Below are positions 4,351 to 5,349 of a stretch of DNA of 5,349 nt, one piece after another (within the stretch, counting starts at the first letter, position 1; each line of letters begins with the position of its first letter). The notes under the pieces were generated by a model. The model did not search any database. It worked only from the letters and a program-made list of their open reading frames with translations, and had not been told where the DNA came from. The position numbers and the translations under genes are program-made. This DNA comes from an uncultured cyanobacterium (GTDB taxonomy: Bacteria > Cyanobacteriota > Vampirovibrionia > Gastranaerophilales > Gastranaerophilaceae): contig CAMTNN010000114.1 of NCBI GenBank assembly GCA_947073895.1, positions 1 to 5,349 of the forward strand, given 5' to 3'.

Positions 4351-5349
4351 ATGATAACCGGAATTACCCAATTACCCATAGTTAAAACCAATATTTCTTT
4401 TAAAGAAAGAGAATCTCAGAATAGGAATAAATTTAATCATTACTACATAAATCATAGTAATCCTTTTTCATATAATTTTGATCAATCAACTTGGCGTTAT
4501 GATAACAATGATGCTCGTAAGAATTTAAAAGTTAGAATAGGCATTTCTGACGATTATTATGCTAATCCTATAGAAAAACTAGCTACTTATGATGTTATGT
4601 GCGACAAAAATTTTGATATTCTTAATAGATATGGATATAACGCCCTTCCATTCCTATTTTTAGCAGTTTCTTCAGGCTGGATGGATGTTTTAGACTATAT
4701 TTTCTCTGATGAACAAAAATGCAGAGATTTAGCAAACTTGAAATATAACGACGTTCCTTTAATAGATTTTGCAAATGATAATCAAACTTTAGAATTTCTA
4801 ATAAAACGAGGAGCTAAAGGTGCTATTCGTTTACAAAATGAATATGAACAAATATATCAAAAACTACACATGCAAAATGATGCACGCAATATCTCAGCAA
4901 AACTATATGCTGATAACCCTATCAAAGTTAGTCCTGCACAAATGCAACCTAGAAAAGCAAGAATGCCTGAACACTATTATATAAATAATGTAGACCCTCA
5001 AAACCCTGAAAGTGACAGTATCTATAAGTATAGCAGTCTTTACGACACACTTAACGATGCATTTCGTATGCATTACGACCTTCTTACCGACATAAGGTTC
5101 CCAGAATATAGACCAGATCCAACATCAGAATTAGTTGAAACGGAATTATTACGCGATTTAATTTCAATGCCTAATACTGATATATTAGAAAAAGATGATG
5201 AGGGTACACCTACACTAGTAAAATGCATTCATCGTGGTCAGTTAAGCATTATTAAATTTATTTTTGATAATCCTAAACATTGTAAAGATTTGATAAACTA
5301 TGAATATGATGGTAAAAAGCTTCTAAACTATGCTACAACACCTGATGTG
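4351..5349 (+). CDS. Ankyrin-repeat-like protein with a duplicated module (partial, runs off the right edge)
   Basis: The frame is open from ATG 4351 to the window end, giving 333 codons without a stop. AAGGAG (4339-4344) lies at good spacing and decides the start. There is no signal peptide: the protein opens MITGITQLP and then TNISFK (13-18). Ankyrin-like helix pairs are visible at about 95-118 (YNALPFLFLAVSSGWMDVL), 132-157 (NDVPLIDFA then TLEFLIKRGAKG), 284-306 (EGTPTLVKCIHRGQLSIIK) and from 319 onward. Two modules repeat, at about 30-154 and 208-333+, each beginning HYYIN and each containing Cys-Lys/Arg-Asp-Leu before the second helix pair. A basic, Gln-rich helical linker (about 158-205) separates them. 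Ankyrin repeats bind other proteins; the partner and role here are unknown. Base composition is lower in GC than the lpt genes (by eye, near 30%). It has no gene neighbour on its strand except the tRNA, which has its own terminator. Confidence 0.85.
   Translation, partial: MITGITQLPIVKTNISFKERESQNRNKFNHYYINHSNPFSYNFDQSTWRYDNNDARKNLKVRIGISDDYYANPIEKLATYDVMCDKNFDILNRYGYNALPFLFLAVSSGWMDVLDYIFSDEQKCRDLANLKYNDVPLIDFANDNQTLEFLIKRGAKGAIRLQNEYEQIYQKLHMQNDARNISAKLYADNPIKVSPAQMQPRKARMPEHYYINNVDPQNPESDSIYKYSSLYDTLNDAFRMHYDLLTDIRFPEYRPDPTSELVETELLRDLISMPNTDILEKDDEGTPTLVKCIHRGQLSIIKFIFDNPKHCKDLINYEYDGKKLLNYATTPDV

Noticed and set aside
1..5349. CRISPR arrays, insertion sequences, rRNA
   Set aside because: I saw no regularly spaced repeats, no transposase-like frames with terminal inverted repeats, and no rRNA-like conserved stretches.

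Overview
The window comes from an AT-rich, Gram-negative-type (diderm) bacterium. The clearest evidence is a nearly textbook lipopolysaccharide-export ATPase (LptB) followed by an LptF/LptG-type permease. There is one permease rather than an obvious LptF plus LptG pair. Together with the low GC content and a Met/Gly-rich orphan protein, this would suit a non-photosynthetic cyanobacterial relative of the gut (Gastranaerophilales/Melainabacteria). That assignment is an inference and the sequence does not prove it.

Left part (about 1-2800, minus strand): a compact operon read right to left, lptB (2007-2732), lptF/G (880-2004), then a secreted phosphodiester-glycosidase-family protein (66-878). 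The gaps between the genes are only 2 and 1 bases, so the three are almost certainly co-transcribed and translationally coupled. Together they suggest an envelope-glycolipid module: LptB hydrolyses ATP, LptF/G extracts the lipid from the inner membrane, and the exported enzyme may act on a sugar phosphodiester in the periplasm or at the surface. The first 61 bases may hold the tail of a convergent plus-strand gene.

Middle (2733-3955): a divergent intergenic region carries a candidate lptB promoter with a perfect 14-bp palindrome over its predicted start point, and three AAGGTT direct repeats in front of the plus-strand gene. That gene (2898-3893) encodes an unrecognised 331-residue protein. 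It has a Gly/Met-rich N-terminus, a soluble helical middle and two glycine-rich hydrophobic C-terminal segments. A strong intrinsic terminator closes it.

Right part (3977-5349): a tRNA-Gln(TTG) with its own promoter and terminator, a 228-base AT-rich spacer with an inverted repeat, and then an ankyrin-like gene (4351 onward) that runs off the window. Its 333 visible residues contain a duplicated module: each copy opens with His-Tyr-Tyr-Ile-Asn and ends in ankyrin-like helices. The two plus-strand protein genes, which I cannot assign to named families, are the least explained content here.
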